A DNA stretch of 64,000 bases from Myxococcales bacterium (GTDB taxonomy: Bacteria; Myxococcota_A; Bradymonadia; UBA7976; UBA1532), in NCBI GenBank assembly GCA_002731825.1, contig PCCS01000034.1, positions 1 through 64,000 of the forward strand, read 5' to 3'. A program made the translations under genes and the position numbers. Of the stretch, positions 1 to 9,434 are shown piece by piece; the first letter of the stretch is position 1; every line of letters begins with the position of its first letter. Below the pieces are notes generated by a model that ran no database searches, was not told where the DNA came from, and saw only the letters and a program-made list of their open reading frames with translations.

Positions 1-585
1 ATTCAGCTCCAATTCCGTCATTGTCAGGGTGTCACACCCGATAAAGTCATTGGGTCGAATCGCACAGACATTGAGTCCATCATAGCTGATGCATGCCTGG
101 GTATCATTTGTGCCACCGGGGCAGTCGCTGTCCGTTTGGCAGCTGTCGATCCAGGCAGAGAAAATCGCTACACAATCGCGGTCTACGTCACAACTTTGGG
201 CGCAAATACCGCCGGTACATGCGTACGTCTCAAGACAGTCATCATCGGTCTCACAGCGTTCCTGACACAATTGGTAGCCATCTGGTAACATCAGGCCGCC
301 GTCTCCACCAGCCCCAGCAGTTCCACCAGCGCCGCCGTCTCCACCAGCCCCGGCAGTTCCACCACCGCCTGTCGCAGCTGTCCCCCCAACGCCGCCAGTA
401 CCGCCGGTGCTTTGGCCTGCATCGGGGGTCGTGCCGGTGCCTCCCAGACCACCCGTACCGCCTTGCCCGGCGCCACCCGTTGGCATTGTCGAAGGTGGGT
501 CATCCGAACTCGAGTCACAACCCCAAAAGGACAGGGATAGAATGGACACGAGAGATAGAGTTTTTAGGGAAAATGAGATCTGCAT
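1..585 (-). CDS. Gly-rich, Cys-rich lipoprotein (3' end cut by window)
   Basis: The frame is open from an ATG at 585 to the window edge, giving 195 visible codons and no stop. An AGGAG lies about 9 nt upstream of the ATG. The N-terminus is a hydrophobic leader ending in SFWGC, a plausible lipobox, followed by an acidic DSSSDD stretch. Next comes a long Gly/Ala/Thr/Asp low-complexity linker, including the 36-bp tandem repeat listed separately. The visible C-terminal part is a run of short disulfide modules (CETDDDC, CDVDRDC, CQTDSDC). The likely location is the outer membrane or cell surface, with the linker holding the Cys-rich domain away from the membrane. Function is unknown. The same Cys module recurs at 41733-43253 and 53506-55107. 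Confidence 0.75.
   Translation of the reverse strand, partial: MQISFSLKTLSLVSILSLSFWGCDSSSDDPPSTMPTGGAGQGGTGGLGGTGTTPDAGQSTGGTGGVGGTAATGGGGTAGAGGDGGAGGTAGAGGDGGLMLPDGYQLCQERCETDDDCLETYACTGGICAQSCDVDRDCVAIFSAWIDSCQTDSDCPGGTNDTQACISYDGLNVCAIRPNDFIGCDTLTMTELELN
295..366. repeat. 36-bp tandem duplication in lipoprotein linker
   Basis: Two adjacent 36-bp units (295-330 and 331-366) differ at only about two positions. They encode a 12-residue Gly/Ala/Asp/Thr unit in frame within the lipoprotein linker, so copy-number changes would keep the reading frame. Confidence 0.85.
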
Positions 586-744
586 GAAAAGCTCCTGGAG
601 GGCCAGTTGAATCGATTACGTCGACTAGCTAGCACGGGTTTTGGGGATTTGCCAGGTCCATGGTGATGGTATGGCGGCTGTTGGAAAGGTTATTCTTGCT
701 TGGCAAACAGTGCTACACTCGTCGCCGAATCCAGGAGGTGGCCG

Positions 745-1728
745 ATGCAGCGTTTTGTCTTTATGAGTGTGTTCTTACTTTTTTGGGCATGTGGGTCCGA
801 TGATGCCGAACAGGCAGCGGACGTCGTTGATGAGCCTGCAGTCATTCCGCTGGCTCCGCCCCCCGAGGGGGCCGGATACCAATTAAGCTTTGAAGCGGTC
901 GCCCCCCCGTTTTCGGAAGTGTGGCTGTGCAAAGTTGGACCCATGCCAAACTCCGTATTGGCCAATGTGAATCGGGTCCAAGCTCAGCAAAACCCAGGGA
1001 CTCATCATCTGACTCTGTCTACCCTTGGCTTAGCGCCGTCAACGCCTGTTGAACACGGCGTCTACGATTGCGATGCCCTCTATGGTGACTCAAGCCTAAT
1101 GCAGGACCAAATCATGTTCTACGGCAATCAGGGTGAGGCCGAACACGAGTTGATCATGCCTGACGGGGTTGCCGCGGGGATCCCGCCGATGTTGGATGTG
1201 ATCCACGAAGTGCACTACGTCAATACCACCGACCAGCCAGTCAATTTGTATTCCCGTATCAACGCCTGGACCATGCCTGCAGAAGATGTTGTCGAAGGCA
1301 TTTGGGGAAGCCAAGTCCGCGACGAAACCATCGACATTCCACCTCGTTCTACAAAGACAGAATGGAGTCGGTGTGTTTTCAACGAAGACGTCGAGATTAT
1401 TTTCATGGCCTCGCATACACACAAGCTTGGAAAAGAGTTCACAATCGCTCCATTCGATGGACAGGAGACCGGCGAGATCATGTATCGGAACGATGATTGG
1501 CACACCCCGAAGATCGTCCCCTATGATCCCCCCTTGGTGGTCAAGGCGGGTGAGGGTTTTGAGTGGGCATGCACCTACGATAATCCAACCGATGTAGCCG
1601 TGGGATACGGGTCGACCGCGGATGATGAAATGTGCAATCCAACGTTCGTACATACACCCTTTAGTTTGTCGGCACGGTGTGAGGTGGTGGAGACCAGCGA
1701 TGGTGTTCTGTGGTCGCCGGACCAGTAG
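745..1728 (+). CDS. Copper type II (PHM/DBH-like) monooxygenase lipoprotein
   Basis: 327 aa from the ATG at 745, which follows AGGAGG; the frame extends 15 codons upstream but that part looks non-coding. The leader ends in FWACGS, a likely lipobox. The copper-ligand pattern of peptidylglycine/dopamine monooxygenases is present in order: a His pair in GTHHLTL (H87, H88), HEVHYVN (H157), then ASHTHKLG (H224, H226) and DDEMCN (M296). By family knowledge these form the CuH and CuM sites used for O2-dependent hydroxylation with ascorbate-type reductants. The protein is probably anchored in the periplasm or outer membrane. The substrate cannot be read from the sequence. No obvious partner genes lie nearby. 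Confidence 0.85.
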   Translation: MQRFVFMSVFLLFWACGSDDAEQAADVVDEPAVIPLAPPPEGAGYQLSFEAVAPPFSEVWLCKVGPMPNSVLANVNRVQAQQNPGTHHLTLSTLGLAPSTPVEHGVYDCDALYGDSSLMQDQIMFYGNQGEAEHELIMPDGVAAGIPPMLDVIHEVHYVNTTDQPVNLYSRINAWTMPAEDVVEGIWGSQVRDETIDIPPRSTKTEWSRCVFNEDVEIIFMASHTHKLGKEFTIAPFDGQETGEIMYRNDDWHTPKIVPYDPPLVVKAGEGFEWACTYDNPTDVAVGYGSTADDEMCNPTFVHTPFSLSARCEVVETSDGVLWSPDQ

Positions 1729-1814
1729 AGCCAGCATCATTCACCCTGCGCTTTTGAGAGCCGCAGTGAGTGTACCGCTGCCTGGACCAGCATACGCTCT
1801 CAGTGGGAGTCAAT

Positions 1815-2753
1815 ATGGCCATTAACTGGTTTCCGGGACACATGCACAAAGCGCGCAAAGAGATCGCGCAAGTCATGCCCAAAGTTGATTTGTTGATCGA
1901 GGTCGTCGATGCCCGGATTCCTTATTCCAGCGCGAATCCGCTGGTGGATGAGTGGCGTCGGGACAAGCCGATGCTCAAAATCCTCAACAAGATTGACCTT
2001 GCTGACACCTCCGTGACTCAGAATTGGATCGATTATTTTCAACGGGATTCTGACGTTCGAGCGTTGACTCTCGATGCCCGCAACGCGCAGCAGTGTAGAG
2101 AACTCCTTAATCGTGGCCGTAAGTTGGTGACCGCGCCCAGGTCGAGTGGTAAGCCCATCACGGCGATGATCCTCGGAATCCCTAATGTCGGAAAGTCCAC
2201 ATTGATCAACGGGATGGCCGGTCGCATAATCGCGAAAACAGGCAACGTACCCGCGGTCACAAAAAAACAGCAGCGAATCCCATTAGCTCAGGATTTTGTG
2301 CTTTTGGATACGCCGGGTTTTCTTTGGCCGAAGTTGTGGCCGGACGGCTGTGGGTACAGGTTGGCGGTCACGGGTGCCATTAAAGATGCCGTCATCGACT
2401 ACGATGACATCGCTTATTTTGCAGCGGATTTTCTGAGACAGCACTATCCAGACGCCCTCATAGCTCGCTACCGCTTGGATGCCATCCCAGACGACACGAT
2501 GTCGCTCATCGAGGCCATCGCCGCCCGTCGAGGGTGCATCGGTCGAGGTGGGCTCATTCGGCTATCCCAAGTGTCAGAGCTTCTGATTCGAGAGTATCGC
2601 CAAGGCAAGTTGGGGCGCCTCAGTTTGGAGACGCCTAGATTAATCGAAGCAGAGTTAAGTGTGGCTGAGCGTGAAAAGGCTGAGAAGGATGCGGCGAAAC
2701 AAGCGCGTATCGCTCTGCGCCAACAGAACAAAAAGAAGACCAAGAGGCGATAG
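1815..2753 (+). CDS. rbgA: Ribosome biogenesis GTPase RbgA/YlqF
   Basis: 312 aa. The start at 1815 gives the family's usual N-terminus (INWFPGHMHKARKEI) after a GGGAG; the frame extends upstream to 1770 without matching the family. It is a circularly permuted GTPase: G4 NKID at residues 58-61 precedes G1 GIPNVGKST at 121-129 and G3 DTPG at 165-168. Known role: late assembly of the 50S ribosomal subunit in the cytoplasm. The C-terminal tail is rich in Lys/Arg, as expected for RNA contact. The stop is 4 bp before the next gene, so the two are probably co-transcribed. Confidence 0.95.
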   Translation: MAINWFPGHMHKARKEIAQVMPKVDLLIEVVDARIPYSSANPLVDEWRRDKPMLKILNKIDLADTSVTQNWIDYFQRDSDVRALTLDARNAQQCRELLNRGRKLVTAPRSSGKPITAMILGIPNVGKSTLINGMAGRIIAKTGNVPAVTKKQQRIPLAQDFVLLDTPGFLWPKLWPDGCGYRLAVTGAIKDAVIDYDDIAYFAADFLRQHYPDALIARYRLDAIPDDTMSLIEAIAARRGCIGRGGLIRLSQVSELLIREYRQGKLGRLSLETPRLIEAELSVAEREKAEKDAAKQARIALRQQNKKKTKRR

Positions 2754-2757
2754 CTCG

Positions 2758-3237
2758 ATGAGGCGATATAACCTGATATGCGGTCTCTTTTTAGCGGTCT
2801 ACATGGGGTATGGCTCGGGCGGTGTTCGAGCTGAAACTAAGACGTTGGGACTGGGGCTATCGCTGGGCGAACCAACGGGACTCAGTGGTAAACTGTTCAT
2901 CGATGACAGCCATGCCATAGCGGCTGGCCTTAGTTTCAGCTTCATCGATGATAACCTCCATCTTCATGGTGACTATCTTCTTCATTTTCGGAATAGACTG
3001 ACGCTACTGGAGGGCGGTGATTGGATCCCGTACGTGGGAGTGGGCGGTAAATTTCGGATTTGGCACAACAAAGCTACCGGCGATGATGGGCTTTCGATTC
3101 GGATTCCGCTCGGCATCGCTGTCCATCTTGATATCGCCCCTCTCGATGTCTTCTTTGAATTTGTACCTGGTATGAGGCTCCTCCCCGCGACCGATGCTGA
3201 TTTGGGTGCGGCCCTTGGTGCGAGATGGTATTTTTGA
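2758..3237 (+). CDS. Small outer-membrane beta-barrel-like protein
   Basis: 159 aa, starting 4 bp after the rbgA stop. It has a signal peptide (LICGLFLAVYMGYGSGGVRA) followed by alternating hydrophobic/polar strands rich in Gly and aromatic residues, and it ends in RWYF. A terminal Phe is typical of outer-membrane barrels recognised by BamA. The size suggests an eight-stranded barrel. Nothing identifies a specific function. The link to rbgA looks like shared transcription rather than shared role. Confidence 0.7.
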   Translation: MRRYNLICGLFLAVYMGYGSGGVRAETKTLGLGLSLGEPTGLSGKLFIDDSHAIAAGLSFSFIDDNLHLHGDYLLHFRNRLTLLEGGDWIPYVGVGGKFRIWHNKATGDDGLSIRIPLGIAVHLDIAPLDVFFEFVPGMRLLPATDADLGAALGARWYF

Positions 3238-3364
3238 ACTGCGCCGTAGGCCCAGTTCAGGATTTCTATTGGTGAGCATGCACCGAGTAGACACTCTGGA
3301 GTATCTTGGGGTGGCCTATGCTTGAATTAGCGGGGCTCAGATAAAGTAGACAAGAAGGATGCAC

Positions 3365-3760
3365 ATGAATACAAAGACCGATGCCGAGTGGCTGGCCCAC
3401 CTTGGCCCAGAGGCATTTCGAGTCGCCCGGCAGTCGGGCACAGAGCGACCATTTTCCGGACAATACAACGGACACTATGACGTGGGCACGTACACGTGTA
3501 TCTGCTGCGGCCTGCCTTTGTTTAAAAGTGACTCAAAGTTCAACTCAGGGTGTGGATGGCCCAGTTTTTTTGAACCGCTGGAGGCGGCTCATTTGGTGGA
3601 AGTTGCCGACACCACTCACGGCATGGTGAGAACGGAAATTCGGTGTAAAGAGTGCGATGCGCACCTCGGCCACGTCTTCAATGATGGTCCACCACCGACC
3701 GGTATCCGATATTGCATCAATTCAGTCTGTTTGGATTTCGAGGCGCAGTCAGCCGGCTGA
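3365..3760 (+). CDS. msrB: Peptide-methionine (R)-S-oxide reductase MsrB
   Basis: 131 aa. The ATG at 3365 is preferred over 3359 because the AGAAGG at 3353-3358 touches the earlier ATG and is well spaced for the later one. MsrB signatures: zinc pairs CxxC at C45/C48 and C94/C97, the SGCGWPSF motif, and RYCIN with catalytic C117. The enzyme reduces the R-epimer of methionine sulfoxide in proteins with thioredoxin as reductant. There is no signal peptide, so it is cytoplasmic. There is no fused MsrA. It appears to be a single-gene unit. Confidence 0.95.
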   Translation: MNTKTDAEWLAHLGPEAFRVARQSGTERPFSGQYNGHYDVGTYTCICCGLPLFKSDSKFNSGCGWPSFFEPLEAAHLVEVADTTHGMVRTEIRCKECDAHLGHVFNDGPPPTGIRYCINSVCLDFEAQSAG

Positions 3761-3873
3761 GGACAGCAGGCTCTCGTGCGCCGTCCGCCCGCCCATAGAC
3801 AAGCCTCACTGCTGTCTTTGCAGGATTGAGGATCCGTGTCATAACCAGATTGGTTTTTACAAACGAGCGGTTT

Positions 3874-4929
3874 ATGACGGCACGTGTTCTCATTGTGGGT
3901 TGCGGGGGGATTGGTGGTGTTCTGACGGCATCATGGGCCGATGAGTGCATCGATTTATGGACGGTCTCTAGGAATGCAAACGTCCGCGATGCGATTTCGA
4001 AGGACGGGCTAATTTGTACGAGAGGCCAATCTCGTTGGCGGTCTACGCCCCGGGTTGTTGAGTCGGTGGGTTCAATGACATTTGACCTGGTGGTCTTGAC
4101 GACACAGCCCACCGATGTCGAAGCCGCAGCCAAACAATACAGAGCGAATCTGTCCGCCGAAGGGGAAATACTTGTCCTTCAAAATGGCCTGTGTGAAGAC
4201 CGAGTAGCGCGGGTGCTCGGGTCAGCCGATCGGGTGGTCGGTGGCGTTGTTGCGTGGGGCGCTCGAACTCATAATGATGGCGTTGTCGAGCAGACGTCCG
4301 ACGGACATATCGTCATCGGAACGCCGTCGGGTCGACGCCCCCGTCAGATGTCTTTAATCACAGATCTGTTCAGCCTCATAGCCACAGTCAAGTGGACAGA
4401 CAACCTCGCAGGCAGTCGCTGGAGTAAGCTCATTTTGAATTGTATTGTGTCCTCGCTTGGTACACTCAATGGGACTCACCTTGGCGCTGTTGTCCGTGTC
4501 CTTAATGGGCGCCGGTTGGGTCTTAAAATCTTGTCTGAGGGCGTTGCGGCAGCCGATGCACTGGGCATTGTTTTAGAGCCGGTATCGGGGACCATCGATC
4601 TACGCCAATTGAGTCTTGCACACCACGCTTCAAACCGGGGCCGATTGCGTGCCATTTACGCCCATGCGGTTCTCTTGGCGGTCGGCTTTAAATATCGAAA
4701 ACTGTATAGCTCGTTGCTTCGAGCCATAGAGGCTGGACGACCACCGGCCATAGATTTTTTAAATGGTGAGCTGGTTCGGGCGGGTCGTTCCGTCGGTTTA
4801 CCCATGCACGTAAACGCGGCTGTGTGTGACAAAGTTTATGCCTTCGCACGTGGACACATCCAACCGGGGCGTCACACCATCGATGCGTTATTAAAGAAGG
4901 CTTTCGACGCTGAAAGTTCGGCGCTCTGA
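3874..4929 (+). CDS. Ketopantoate reductase-family (PanE/ApbA-like) dehydrogenase
   Basis: 351 aa from the ATG at 3874, which places the nucleotide-binding GCGGIGG directly after MTARVLIV; an in-frame start at 3826 would add 16 unlikely residues. The N-terminal Rossmann fold is followed by an LQNGL segment and a helical C-terminal domain (SKLILNCIVSSLGTLNG) like that of ketopantoate reductases. The family reduces 2-dehydropantoate to pantoate with NADPH in CoA synthesis, but many members act on other 2-oxo acids. No other pantothenate genes are nearby, so the exact substrate is open. Confidence 0.8.
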   Translation: MTARVLIVGCGGIGGVLTASWADECIDLWTVSRNANVRDAISKDGLICTRGQSRWRSTPRVVESVGSMTFDLVVLTTQPTDVEAAAKQYRANLSAEGEILVLQNGLCEDRVARVLGSADRVVGGVVAWGARTHNDGVVEQTSDGHIVIGTPSGRRPRQMSLITDLFSLIATVKWTDNLAGSRWSKLILNCIVSSLGTLNGTHLGAVVRVLNGRRLGLKILSEGVAAADALGIVLEPVSGTIDLRQLSLAHHASNRGRLRAIYAHAVLLAVGFKYRKLYSSLLRAIEAGRPPAIDFLNGELVRAGRSVGLPMHVNAAVCDKVYAFARGHIQPGRHTIDALLKKAFDAESSAL

Positions 4930-4976
4930 GCTGTACAAGGTAGGCAAGAAATTGCCGCGGTAAGGATGATTCATAG

Positions 4977-5777
4977 ATGGGTAAACTCGCGTGGTTAACC
5001 GACCCACATTTTGACATGCTCAATACAGAACAGCTCCGCGAACTCGTTGAGACATGGTCTACACGGACTGTCGACGGACTGCTGATCACCGGTGACATTG
5101 CGGATGGTGAGAATTTGCTCCCCGTTTTGACATTGCTCGATGAAAAACTCCCGTACCCAATTTGGTTTATTCTCGGCAATCACGACTATTACGGGACCAG
5201 TATTCAGCTGCAACGTGAGGCTGTTCGTCAATGGTGCGATTCTACGAGGGATACCACTTGGCTGGCGAACGCCTCGTATATTGGCCTCTCAAAAAACACC
5301 GCTCTTCTCGGACACGGTGGCTGGGCGGATGGTGGCTATGGTGATTTTCATGGCTCAGAGATCGGGCTCAATGATTATCGGCTGATTTCAGATCTCACTG
5401 GCCACGACAAAGTTGAACTGGCCCGCCGTCTGAGTGACCTCGGTCGAGACGCGGCTGAGACTATCGAACGTCAATTGACCGGCGCATTTCAGTCCCATAG
5501 CCATATTATCCTCGCAACGCACGTTCCGCCCTTTATCGAATCTTGCTGGTATCAAGGTCAAGCCACGGTCAACGAATGGACCCCTCATTTCAGTTGTAAG
5601 GCGGTCGGTGACTGTCTGAGAGATCTGGCGAAGTCCTATCCTGAACATTCTATTCACGTCTATTGTGGACACACCCATTCAAGTGGCGTGGCGCAAATTG
5701 AACCAAACTTACGGGTGACAACCGGCGGGGCGACCTATGGTCAGCCCGCTCTACAGCCTGAAATACTTTTCAAATAG
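4977..5777 (+). CDS. Calcineurin-like metallophosphoesterase
   Basis: 266 aa with the full series of metallophosphoesterase motifs: TDPHFD near the N-terminus (DxH), TGDIADG, GNHDYYG, ATHVPP and YCGHTHSSG. These bind two metal ions and catalyse phosphate mono- or diester hydrolysis. There is no signal peptide, so it is cytoplasmic. It starts 47 bp after the ketopantoate-reductase-like gene and converges on yaeQ with a 4-bp gap. The substrate is not evident. Confidence 0.9.
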   Translation: MGKLAWLTDPHFDMLNTEQLRELVETWSTRTVDGLLITGDIADGENLLPVLTLLDEKLPYPIWFILGNHDYYGTSIQLQREAVRQWCDSTRDTTWLANASYIGLSKNTALLGHGGWADGGYGDFHGSEIGLNDYRLISDLTGHDKVELARRLSDLGRDAAETIERQLTGAFQSHSHIILATHVPPFIESCWYQGQATVNEWTPHFSCKAVGDCLRDLAKSYPEHSIHVYCGHTHSSGVAQIEPNLRVTTGGATYGQPALQPEILFK

Positions 5778-5781
5778 GGGC

Positions 5782-6324
5782 TTAAGACAGGTCGAGCGGC
5801 TGCACGACCGTTTGAAAGTTTTCTCCATTACTTTCGATGAACACCTCGCCATCCGTGCGTACGATAGACCACTCATTTGTCCGCTTGATCGATGCACCCA
5901 GTTGACTCAACAGGTCTCCATCTAACTGAAGACAGTCGACACTCTTCTTTCGATCGTAGTCGAGTTTCTGTACCGTTTCCAAGAGCCGGTTTATTGCCCG
6001 ATAGGCATAGACCGTGACTCTTCGTGCTGTTTTGGTAGCTTTGTTGAGCCTATCCAAACTCGGACACCCGATGTCAAACCAATGCAGAAAATCACCATTG
6101 AGGCTTCGGATGAACAGTGGTGGTTCACTTGGGTCGCCAAGGCCCGCCCGTGAAAAACTGAGGTTCTCTTCTTGATGCAGGGCGTAAATCAAGATGCGGG
6201 TCGCCAAAAACGATTCGGTCTCCGATGGGTGCTGCGCCAGTCTGAGTTCGATGGTGTCGAAGTGATTTCGGTCGACATCCGAGATAGATATGTCGAATCG
6301 GCGCATGATCGATGGTCTGGCCAT
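5782..6324 (-). CDS. yaeQ: YaeQ family protein
   Basis: 180 aa, nearly the length of E. coli YaeQ (181). It shows the family pattern: DVDRNHFDTIELRLAQHPSE near the N-terminus, then an LRN-like acidic stretch and a mid-protein DIGCPS-LDRLNKA segment matching the family's LGLPDERRIKKA. The fold belongs to the PD-(D/E)XK nuclease-like group. The biological role is unsettled; older work linked it to transcription anti-termination. It is transcribed divergently from the M18 aminopeptidase gene. Confidence 0.9.
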   Translation of the reverse strand: MARPSIMRRFDISISDVDRNHFDTIELRLAQHPSETESFLATRILIYALHQEENLSFSRAGLGDPSEPPLFIRSLNGDFLHWFDIGCPSLDRLNKATKTARRVTVYAYRAINRLLETVQKLDYDRKKSVDCLQLDGDLLSQLGASIKRTNEWSIVRTDGEVFIESNGENFQTVVQPLDLS

Positions 6325-6589
6325 AGTTGAAATCCTTATATTTGACTGGAGTCGAACCTCTCATCTGAGCTTGACTGGCATTGGCGGTCAAGTCGGAAAT
6401 CGTTTTCGGTACACGAGGTTTTCTTAGAACTCAAAAAGACTCATTTCCACCGGTGAGTATCCGTGGTTTGGGATCAACACCAGCACGTATTGCGCTGTCG
6501 TTATCGGTTTCTGAACCAATAGACTTGCGTTTAATATACTGCTGACACCTAATTAGTGAGTCAGAAATCGAACGATTGAGTGTGTTTAA

Positions 6590-7879
6590 ATGTCAGCAAC
6601 GCCCCATGATTTAATTAAGTTCATCGACTCGAGTCCGAGTCCGTATCATTGCGTCCAAGCGGTTGTCCAAAGACTTGTGGGCGCTGGATTCTCGGAGTTA
6701 AGCTCGGAGTTGGTGTGGCCAAAGATGGGTGTCGGTGAGGGTCATTTTATTCGCCGAAATGGCACATTGATCGCTTGGAGAAACGGCTCCGGTGATCCGG
6801 CTGGTGCTGGTTTCAGAGTCGTTGGAGCTCATACAGACAGTCCTAATTTGAGACTGAAACCGACTCCGGAATATCAGAGTCATGGACTGACTCAATGGGG
6901 CGTTCAAGTCTATGGCGGGGTTCTCCTCTACACTTGGTTTGATCGCGATCTTGGTCTCAGCGGCCGGGTTTTTACACAAGGAGACGATGGACTCGTAGAG
7001 CATTTGGTTAACATCAGTCGACCCATTGCTCGGATTCCGAGTCTCGCGATTCATTTCAATCGAAGCGTGTCCGAGACGGGCTTCAAACCCAATAAGCAAG
7101 ATCATTTGCCGCCCCTCGTCGCCTTGGACTGGGACCTTGAACAGAGCGCAGTCGATCATCTCATATCCGAGTCTATCGAACTCGACTCTGACCAGATTGT
7201 CGGTCATGATCTCATGCTCCATCCGCTGGCACCAAGTGTCTTGGGTGGTGTCCGAGAGGAATTTATTTTTGCACCACGCCTTGATAACCAGGCGTCTTGC
7301 TACACAGCGCTCGAAGGTTTACTTGACGCCAAAGTTGGCGAACCAACCGCACTGATTTCGCTCTTTGACCACGAGGAATGTGGCAGTGGATCTGCCCATG
7401 GGGGTGATGGTGCTCTCATCGAGCATGTTATGCGTCGAATTGTTACTCGACATGAAGTGCAGTCGGATGGCGGTTTTGAGCGGGCTGCAGCAAACAGCTA
7501 CATGATCAGTTCAGATATGGCTCATGGTGTTCACCCGAACTATTCTGCGTACCATGATGGCGCTCACAAACCCCTGCTAGGTGGCGGGCCAGTTATCAAA
7601 ACCCATACAAATCAAAGATATGCGACGGACGGAGAGACGGCGGCGCGTTTTCGAACGGCCTGCGCTGCACTCGATATCCCAGTCCAAGAATTCGCCATTC
7701 GCACGGATTTGCGCTGTGGCTCGACCATTGGACCCATCACCTCGTCTAATTTGGCAATACGAACGGTCGACGTCGGCTGTTCAATGTTGTCGATGCACAG
7801 CATTCGCGAGCAAGCCGCTTCCGCGGACGTGGCAATGATGGCCGCCGTAAAAGCCCATGTACTTGGTGGGTCTAATTAA
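6590..7879 (+). CDS. apeB: M18 family aminopeptidase
   Basis: 429 aa, a typical M18 length. Key motifs: GAHTDSPNLRLKP (first zinc His/Asp), LDNQASCY (bridging Asp), FDHEECGSGSAHG (catalytic Glu pair), SSDMAHGVHPNY and, near the end, the GSTIGPI/MHSIRE region. M18 enzymes are large cytoplasmic zinc oligomers that release N-terminal acidic or neutral residues from peptides. A -10-like TATACT occurs at 6535-6540 but without a good -35, so it is not listed as a promoter. Single-gene unit. Confidence 0.93.
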   Translation: MSATPHDLIKFIDSSPSPYHCVQAVVQRLVGAGFSELSSELVWPKMGVGEGHFIRRNGTLIAWRNGSGDPAGAGFRVVGAHTDSPNLRLKPTPEYQSHGLTQWGVQVYGGVLLYTWFDRDLGLSGRVFTQGDDGLVEHLVNISRPIARIPSLAIHFNRSVSETGFKPNKQDHLPPLVALDWDLEQSAVDHLISESIELDSDQIVGHDLMLHPLAPSVLGGVREEFIFAPRLDNQASCYTALEGLLDAKVGEPTALISLFDHEECGSGSAHGGDGALIEHVMRRIVTRHEVQSDGGFERAAANSYMISSDMAHGVHPNYSAYHDGAHKPLLGGGPVIKTHTNQRYATDGETAARFRTACAALDIPVQEFAIRTDLRCGSTIGPITSSNLAIRTVDVGCSMLSMHSIREQAASADVAMMAAVKAHVLGGSN

Positions 7880-8073
7880 TCATTCAGGCTAAGCGTTCTG
7901 TCTCGATGGATGGGGTTGGATCTCGGTGACCGGTCCGTGTCTTGGGTAAGCGAAGGTCTGTTTAATCCGCACGGGTCAGACACCGCCGCAAGAATTTACA
8001 GCCAGAACTTGCGCTGTGTGCATTCGGATCCGTATTCTCCCTTCAGATTGGTCATCAGCCCTGAGCATGCATT

Positions 8074-9411
8074 ATGGTTCGTAAAATCAAAAAACGCCGT
8101 AAATCTGCCCCAAAGGGCCGCCGCGATGTACCCGGTCCAGGTCCCAGTGAGCGGTCCGTTACGACGACCCCCATCATGTCGCCACCCGTCAGTGTTCAGC
8201 TTGCCGACCGGCGTGACCAATTCTCAATATCGTTGTGCATGATCGTAAAGAATGAATCTCGTCTGATTACAGAATGTCTACGCCGAGCACGGTCTATTTG
8301 TCGCCAGATGATCGTCGTTGATACAGGGTCTGACGACAACACGGCCGCTTTAGCCGAAGCGGAAGGCGCCGAGGTGTACCATCACCCGTGGCCGGGTCAC
8401 TTCTCTGCCGCTCGAAATATCTCATTAGACTATGCGAAAGAAGACTGGATTCTGATTTTGGATGGAGATGAGTTGCTGGAGCCGCAATCGCTTTCGGCGT
8501 TCACCGCCACCGACCTGACAGGGGTCTCGAAGGCAGCCGTCGAATTTGAAATCGTCAATTTTCTATCGGATCAAGCACAGCATTCCAACGCACATTTCCA
8601 GAGGCAGATCCGACTTTTCAGACGGAGTCCAAATCATCGCTATGAAGGATTGATTCATAACCAGTTGGTCGATGCCGATACGGGCGGACCTTTGAGCGCG
8701 GCATTTAGGCAGATTCAAGTCCTTCATTACGGGTATACGCCAACTGTGTGGGCCGCTCAGAACAAAGCGGAGCGATTAGGCATGTTGGAGACAGCTTTGG
8801 TTGAAAATCCTGATTCACTATTTTGTCATTACAACTTGGCGAATCATTTAAAGATTCTCGAAAAGTTTGAACGAGCAGTTGAGCACTATGAGAAATGCTT
8901 TGACGGAGATCTTGGGCAAGAGTGGATTAAGATTGCCCACTTCAGTGCCGCTTTTTGTGCAAACCAGCTGGGGCGATTTGAGCAGTCCACTGAAATCTGC
9001 GAGCGTTTGCTGGCTAGAGAACCCTATGTGGCTGACGCGCTGCTGAGGTGGGCCGAAGCCCAATTGGGCTTGGGATTGCCTGAAAATGTGGTTGCGACCA
9101 TCGCTCCAATAATCAACCATCCATCATTAATGGCCTACAAGCAGCAAGCGCTCGAATTTGCGCTGCCCTATCGCTTGGCACGAGCCCATTTTGAATTGAA
9201 TCAGCACGTCGAGGCCCTCCCGATTTTTCAGACCTTGGCTGATTCGAGTCTCGACCCCACCGTATTTACTCATCTCTGTTTATGTGCATTGCATTGCGGT
9301 CAAATTCAACTGGCAAGAGACGCCTACATACGCGGGACAGACATCGCCCCCGATGACCCCGATTGGCCCGGCTTAAAATCAGTTTTTGATGCCAATGAAA
9401 TTCCGGTCTAG
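8074..9411 (+). CDS. Glycosyltransferase family 2 with TPR repeats
   Basis: 445 aa. After a basic, disordered N-terminal tail of about 50 residues comes a GT2 domain (SLCMIVKNES, VVDTGSDDNTAALAE, ILDGDELLEP), followed from about residue 240 by a helical TPR-like region. This is the layout of the GT2/TPR family often found in surface glycan or peptide glycosylation loci. No other glycan genes are adjacent, so donor and acceptor are unknown. The Shine-Dalgarno before the ATG at 8074 is weak, and the true start could lie inside the basic tail. Confidence 0.85.
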   Translation: MVRKIKKRRKSAPKGRRDVPGPGPSERSVTTTPIMSPPVSVQLADRRDQFSISLCMIVKNESRLITECLRRARSICRQMIVVDTGSDDNTAALAEAEGAEVYHHPWPGHFSAARNISLDYAKEDWILILDGDELLEPQSLSAFTATDLTGVSKAAVEFEIVNFLSDQAQHSNAHFQRQIRLFRRSPNHRYEGLIHNQLVDADTGGPLSAAFRQIQVLHYGYTPTVWAAQNKAERLGMLETALVENPDSLFCHYNLANHLKILEKFERAVEHYEKCFDGDLGQEWIKIAHFSAAFCANQLGRFEQSTEICERLLAREPYVADALLRWAEAQLGLGLPENVVATIAPIINHPSLMAYKQQALEFALPYRLARAHFELNQHVEALPIFQTLADSSLDPTVFTHLCLCALHCGQIQLARDAYIRGTDIAPDDPDWPGLKSVFDANEIPV

Positions 9412-9434
9412 ACGGAGCTTTGGACGATGCGAAC

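Noticed and set aside
93-587. Long plus-strand frame opposite the first lipoprotein
   Set aside because: His/Arg-rich translation without any domain; it mirrors the Gly-rich coding strand.
1096-1740. 214-codon minus-strand frame inside the copper monooxygenase gene
   Set aside because: The plus strand has conserved copper ligands; the antisense product has no recognisable features.
6325-6420. tRNA-like GGTTCGACTCC on the minus strand upstream of yaeQ
   Set aside because: T-stem arms do not pair and no acceptor stem or anticodon arm could be drawn.
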